From: Mycobacterium sp. DL99
GTDB taxonomy: Bacteria > Actinomycetota > Actinomycetes > Mycobacteriales > Mycobacteriaceae
NCBI RefSeq assembly: GCF_004762045.1
Contig: NZ_SJOM01000007.1
Span: 3,771,008 to 3,835,007, forward strand
Reading direction: 5' to 3'
DNA length: 64,000 bases
The translations under genes and the position numbers were made by a program. Below are positions 60,975 to 64,000 of the stretch, piece after piece (within the stretch, counting starts at the first letter, position 1; the number at the start of each line of letters is the position of its first letter). The notes under the pieces were generated by a model that was given only the letters and a program-made list of their open reading frames with translations, was not told the origin of the DNA and did not search any database.

Positions 60975-61457
60975 TCAGACGACTGCGGTCAACGCGGCAA
61001 TGGCGAAGCCGCCGAGTACCGCAACGGCATCCTCCACCAGGGCGATCGGCAGGTCATGGCCTCCGTTGGCCGCGACCAGACGCTTGCGTGCCTCGTATCC
61101 GCCCAGGGTTCCCAGCACCGCGCCGACCACACCCGCGCCCAGCCCGCCGAATGTGTAGCCCCACGCGGTGCCGATCACCGCACCGGCGAAGGCGCCGGTG
61201 ACCAGTCGGGCGACGAATTGCACCGGGGTTTTACGGCTCGGAGTGCTCGGCAGCTGATCGGTGACCAATTCCACCACGGCCAGAATGGTCAGCACGGTGA
61301 CCGTGATCGGGTGCGCCACCCACTGCGCCCAGGTGCCGTCGAGGTTGATCCAGCTCAATGCTGCGGCCCACGCCACCGCGGCCGGTGCGGTGAGGGCCCG
61401 CAATCCCGCCACCACACCGATGAACAAAGCCAACAACAGAACCAGAAAATGCGTCAT
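60975..61457 (-). CDS. DUF4126 membrane protein
   Basis: A 160-residue membrane protein with about four hydrophobic segments and the DUF4126 pattern: LLLALFIGVVAGLRALTAPAAV at the start, VVELVTDQLPSTPSRKTP in the loop, and a glycine-rich GAFAGAVIGTAWG. It matches Rv2120c in place, next to hisG. It is not in the his operon (67 nt from the hisG end). Function unknown. Confidence 0.85.
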   Translation of the reverse strand: MTHFLVLLLALFIGVVAGLRALTAPAAVAWAAALSWINLDGTWAQWVAHPITVTVLTILAVVELVTDQLPSTPSRKTPVQFVARLVTGAFAGAVIGTAWGYTFGGLGAGVVGAVLGTLGGYEARKRLVAANGGHDLPIALVEDAVAVLGGFAIAALTAVV

Positions 61458-61523
61458 GGCAACCTCCGAGGACTGGAATGATCACCCGGACGCTAACACG
61501 CTATAAAGCGCCGCACTCGCTGA

Positions 61524-62378
61524 TCAGAAGCGGCAGAAGCGAATATCCGATGCGAGTATCGCTTTGGCACCGATCGCGGCGATCTCATCCATGATGGCGT
61601 TGACGTCGCGGCGCGGTACCAAAGCCCGCACCGCCACCCAATCGGGATCCGCCAGCGGCGCGATGGTCGGTGACTCCAGTCCCGGCGTCACCGCGGTGGC
61701 CTGGTCCAAAACCGTACGCGGGCAGTCGTAATCCAGCATCAGGTACTGCTGGCCGAACACCACGCCCTGCACGCGCGCCGTCAGCTGATCCCGCGCGGAC
61801 GTACTGCCATTCCCCTCGGCCCCGTCGCGTTCGATCAGCACGGCCTCCGACTCGCACAGCGGCGCACCGAACGCCACCAGTCCGTGCAGTCCCAGAGTGC
61901 GACCCGAGCCGACCACGTCGGCGATCACGTCGGCGACCCCGAGCTGGATCGAGATCTCGACGGCGCCGTCCAGCCGGATGACCGAAGCCTCGATCCCCTG
62001 CGCCGCAAGGTCCTTGCGAACCAGGTTCGGAAACGACGTCGCGATCCGCTTGCCCGCCAGATCATTCGGGCTCCACTCCCGGCCGGCCGGAGCGGCGTAG
62101 CGGAAGGTGGAGCCACCGAAGCCCAGCGACAGGCGCTCCCGCACCGGGGCGTCGGAATCGGCGGCCAGGTCCCGTCCGGTGATGCCCAGGTCGAGCTGAC
62201 CCGAACCCACGTAGATCGCGATGTCCTTGGGCCGCAGAAAGAAGAACTCGACGTTGTTGACCGGATCGACGACCGTCAGATCCTTGGGGTCACGACGGCG
62301 CCGGTACCCGGCCTCGGCGAGGATCTCGCCGGCCGCTTCGCTGAGCGAGCCCTTGTTGGGCACCGCGACGCGCAACAT
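61524..62378 (-). CDS. hisG: ATP phosphoribosyltransferase (long form)
   Basis: A 284-residue enzyme catalysing the first step of histidine synthesis, ATP plus PRPP to phosphoribosyl-ATP. It is the long form with the regulatory C-terminal domain that binds histidine. Visible signatures are MLRVAVPNKGSLSEAAGEIL, LGITGRDLAADSDAPV and the PRPP-binding DVVGSGRTL, and it ends LASDIRFCRF as in M. tuberculosis. ATG 62378 gives the known length; GTG 62390 is in frame 4 codons earlier, 4 nt from the hisE stop. It is translated with hisE. Confidence 0.95.
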   Translation of the reverse strand: MLRVAVPNKGSLSEAAGEILAEAGYRRRRDPKDLTVVDPVNNVEFFFLRPKDIAIYVGSGQLDLGITGRDLAADSDAPVRERLSLGFGGSTFRYAAPAGREWSPNDLAGKRIATSFPNLVRKDLAAQGIEASVIRLDGAVEISIQLGVADVIADVVGSGRTLGLHGLVAFGAPLCESEAVLIERDGAEGNGSTSARDQLTARVQGVVFGQQYLMLDYDCPRTVLDQATAVTPGLESPTIAPLADPDWVAVRALVPRRDVNAIMDEIAAIGAKAILASDIRFCRF

Positions 62379-62393
62379 CTGATCGGCCACGGC

Positions 62394-62675
62394 TCACAAC
62401 TTCCGGTAGACGTCGTCGAGGGTCAGGCCCCGGCAGATCAGCAGCACCTGGGTCCAGTACAGCAACTGGCTGACCTCCTCGGCGAGCGACTCGTCGCTCT
62501 CGTGCTCGGCGGCCAGCCACACCTCGCCGGCCTCCTCCAGGATCTTCTTGCCGAGCCCATGGACGCCGGCGTCAAGTGCGGCGACCGTGCCGCTACCGGC
62601 AGGTCTGGTGCGCGCTTTGTCGCTGAGTTCGGCAAACAGGGCCTCGAAGGTCTTCACAGGCATGAATTGTTTCAT
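62394..62675 (-). CDS. hisE: Phosphoribosyl-ATP pyrophosphatase
   Basis: A 93-residue enzyme that hydrolyses phosphoribosyl-ATP to phosphoribosyl-AMP, the second step of histidine synthesis. The metal-binding GKKILEEAGEVWLAAEHES and the helix EEVSQLLYWTQVLLICRGL are clear. ATG 62675 gives the M. tuberculosis length. It lies 15 nt upstream of hisG on the same strand; hisI is not nearby, so the two activities are on separate proteins. Confidence 0.95.
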   Translation of the reverse strand: MKQFMPVKTFEALFAELSDKARTRPAGSGTVAALDAGVHGLGKKILEEAGEVWLAAEHESDESLAEEVSQLLYWTQVLLICRGLTLDDVYRKL

Positions 62676-62712
62676 GCTCGGTGGGGGTCGATTTGTGGGG
62701 TGCAATAGAGAG

Positions 62713-63189
62713 GTGAGCGAACCAGTCGGCGACGAGCTGCGGACCTACACTGCCCGGGTCACGGCGATCCGCGCGATCCTGTCCAGATACCTGACGATGG
62801 ATGGCCTGGTCCAGAACAATCGCCTGGCCAACCCGATCCTCCCGCTCGATTGCCTGTCCGCATCCTGGGGCTCCGACGCGGCCGCGTCCCCGATTCTCAC
62901 CGTGTCGATCCACCCGGTCGACGACTTTGCCGCCGAGGTCGAGGAGTTGCGCGACGGCGCCGACCCCGCCCGAGGAACGTACGAGGTGCAACGCGACGAA
63001 CCCGACGAGTTCGCCCTGGTGCAGGTGCAATTGTCCAGCGTGTGGGTGGCCGTTGGGCGCTGCGAGGTCTATCTGGCCCACCGGGACATCTCGCCGGAGA
63101 AGCTGGTCGAGGCGGCCGTCGAGATCGCCCGCAACGTCGGCTGCGCGCCGTATGCCGACGACTACCGGCCTCCGCCGGACCACCGCTAG
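62713..63189 (+). CDS. Hypothetical protein divergent from hisE
   Basis: A 158-residue soluble protein. It has no named family that I recognise. The N-terminus is helical (LRTYTARVTAIRAILSRYLT), then there is a strand-rich part (PILTVSIHPVDDFAAEVEEL, LVQVQLSSVWVAVGRCEVYL), a ferredoxin-like pattern. GTG 62713 has AGAGAGG upstream; the longer frame enters hisE. It is divergent from hisE with 37 nt between starts. Its stop overlaps the convergent sugar transporter gene by 4 nt. Confidence 0.6.
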   Translation: MSEPVGDELRTYTARVTAIRAILSRYLTMDGLVQNNRLANPILPLDCLSASWGSDAAASPILTVSIHPVDDFAAEVEELRDGADPARGTYEVQRDEPDEFALVQVQLSSVWVAVGRCEVYLAHRDISPEKLVEAAVEIARNVGCAPYADDYRPPPDHR

Positions 63190-64000
63190 GCGCTCAACGC
63201 GTTTGCGTGCATGTCCTCGAGGTTCTTGCCCTTGGTCTCCTCGACCCAGCGCCAAACGAACACGAACGACAGCACCGCACACAGCGCATAGAACCCATAC
63301 GCCGCGCCCAACACATTGCGCAGTTCCGGGAACGTCACGGTGATCAGCCAGTTCGCCGCCCACTGGCCGGCGGCGGCCAGGCCCAGCGCGGCCGCCCGGA
63401 TGCGGTTGGGGAACATCTCGCCGAGCAGGACCCACACCACCGGGCCCCACGACATGCCGAAGGCCACCACGAACAAGTTCGCCGCGACCAGGGCGACCGG
63501 GCCGGTGATCCCGCCGAGGAACGGCTGCGACTCCATCAGACCGGTCGAAGTGTTGAGCACCTCGTGCGTTTTGGCGGTACCGAAGATCACGGCCATGGTG
63601 CCCAAGGTCAGCGCCATGCCCACCGAGCCGATCAGCAGCAGCGGCTTGCGGCCGACCCGGTCGATCAAGGCGATGGCGATCAACGTCGTCAGGATGTTGG
63701 TCACCGAGGTGATCACGGTGATGATGAACGACGCGCTCTCGTCGAATCCGACGGCCTGCCACAACACATTCGAGTAGTAGAAGATCACGTTGATGCCGAC
63801 GAACTGCTGAAAGACCGACAGCCCGAGGCCCACCCACACGATGCCGTAGACGCCGCCCGCCGGCTTACGCAGATCACGCCAGGCCGGCGGCTTCTCCTGT
63901 TGGAGGGTGTCCTGGATGCGGCCCAGGGTGATCTCCAGGTTCTTCTCCCCCAGCAGCCGCGAGAGCACCTTGCGGGCCTCGGGAATGCGGTGTGTGGCAA
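63186..64000 (-). CDS. MFS sugar-porter family transporter (N-terminal part outside window)
   Basis: The C-terminal 271 residues of a major facilitator transporter of the sugar porter type. The central loop, LSRLLGEKNLEITLGRIQDTL, leads into helix 7 with GLGLSVFQQFVGINVIFYYS, and the D-R-V-GRKPLLLIG motif and WVLLGEMFPNRIRA mark sugar porters. The C-terminus has WRWVEETKGKNLEDM. The reading frame continues through the window end, so the first helices are missing. The substrate is probably a sugar or polyol. Confidence 0.9.
   Translation of the reverse strand, partial: ATHRIPEARKVLSRLLGEKNLEITLGRIQDTLQQEKPPAWRDLRKPAGGVYGIVWVGLGLSVFQQFVGINVIFYYSNVLWQAVGFDESASFIITVITSVTNILTTLIAIALIDRVGRKPLLLIGSVGMALTLGTMAVIFGTAKTHEVLNTSTGLMESQPFLGGITGPVALVAANLFVVAFGMSWGPVVWVLLGEMFPNRIRAAALGLAAAGQWAANWLITVTFPELRNVLGAAYGFYALCAVLSFVFVWRWVEETKGKNLEDMHANALSA

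Noticed and set aside
59718..61481. 587-codon open frame on + strand
   Set aside because: It lies antisense to the mercuric-reductase-like and DUF4126 genes, shows the His/Gln/Asp-rich composition of a GC shadow and has no recognisable domain.

Overview
The window is high-GC, densely packed actinobacterial DNA. Gene content and order point to a fast-growing mycobacterium (Mycolicibacterium type). It carries the complete Pup-proteasome system (pafA, pafB, pafC, pup, prcB, prcA, dop, mpa), Tat export genes, an LppK/MTB12 pair, an F420-dependent reductase, and a backbone that by gene identity follows M. tuberculosis Rv2064-Rv2074 and Rv2089c-Rv2122c. I inferred the species group from recalled gene order; no search was run.

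Layout. 0-1.9 kb: a MoxR ATPase / DUF4129 membrane-protein operon, cut at the window start. 1.9-12.5 kb: the aerobic cobalamin (corrin ring) genes in two opposed blocks, cobG-cobH-cobIJ on + and cobL-cobM-cobK on -. Between them lie a TetR regulator, an aminoglycoside-phosphotransferase-like kinase and an alpha/beta-hydrolase/adenylate-cyclase fusion; a short-chain dehydrogenase leads the - strand block, with a divergent F420-type flavin reductase. 12.5-16 kb: PepE-like dipeptidase, a VOC protein, a double-hotdog protein and a 5'-3' exonuclease, ending at a strong bidirectional hairpin. 16-24.2 kb: one long - strand run pafA-pafB-pafC-tatA-tatC-helY-DUF4333 protein. 24.4-37.1 kb: an accessory block with a SUFU-domain protein, a TetR/membrane-protein pair, and an apparent amine and amino-acid utilisation island (PucR-type regulator, universal stress protein, APC permease, short NAD-glutamate dehydrogenase, agmatine deiminase, N-carbamoylputrescine amidase, TetR), then a baeRF-type (eRF1/Vms1-like) protein. 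37.1-40.5 kb: prcA, prcB, pup and dop. 40.5-43.7 kb: ectoine and hydroxyectoine genes ectA-ectB-ectC-ectD, whose last gene stops 9 nt before dop. 43.7-47.5 kb: ect upstream region, EamA exporter, LysR regulator, membrane protein. 47.5-52.4 kb: adenosine-specific kinase, mpa, MTB12-like protein, lppK, DUF503 and trmI. 52.4-61.5 kb: RecB-like nuclease, thioesterase-like and DinB proteins, a small secreted protein, a frameshifted IS110-family element, a second thioesterase-like protein, DUF3297, an ArsR-SRPBCC-flavodoxin operon, a mercuric-reductase-like flavoprotein and a DUF4126 membrane protein. 61.5-64 kb: hisG, hisE, an unknown protein and a sugar transporter cut by the window end.

How the genes work together. 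PafA attaches Pup to lysines; Dop deamidates Pup (its C-terminus reads GGQ) and removes it; Mpa unfolds pupylated proteins into the PrcBA core. PafB and PafC are WYL-domain regulators of the DNA damage response encoded directly after pafA. All ligase, protease and depupylase genes lie on the - strand, with insertions between the blocks: the amine island between pafA and prcA, and ectoine synthesis between dop and mpa. Ectoine is a compatible solute, so osmotic stress and regulated proteolysis may share a transcript here. The agmatine genes would convert agmatine to putrescine; the permease and glutamate dehydrogenase suggest uptake and oxidation of amines or amino acids under PucR and TetR control.

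Limits. Coordinates come from reading frames, start codons, ribosome-binding sites and overlaps. I saw no tRNA, rRNA, CRISPR array or cobalamin riboswitch. Operators, promoters and terminators are read by eye.
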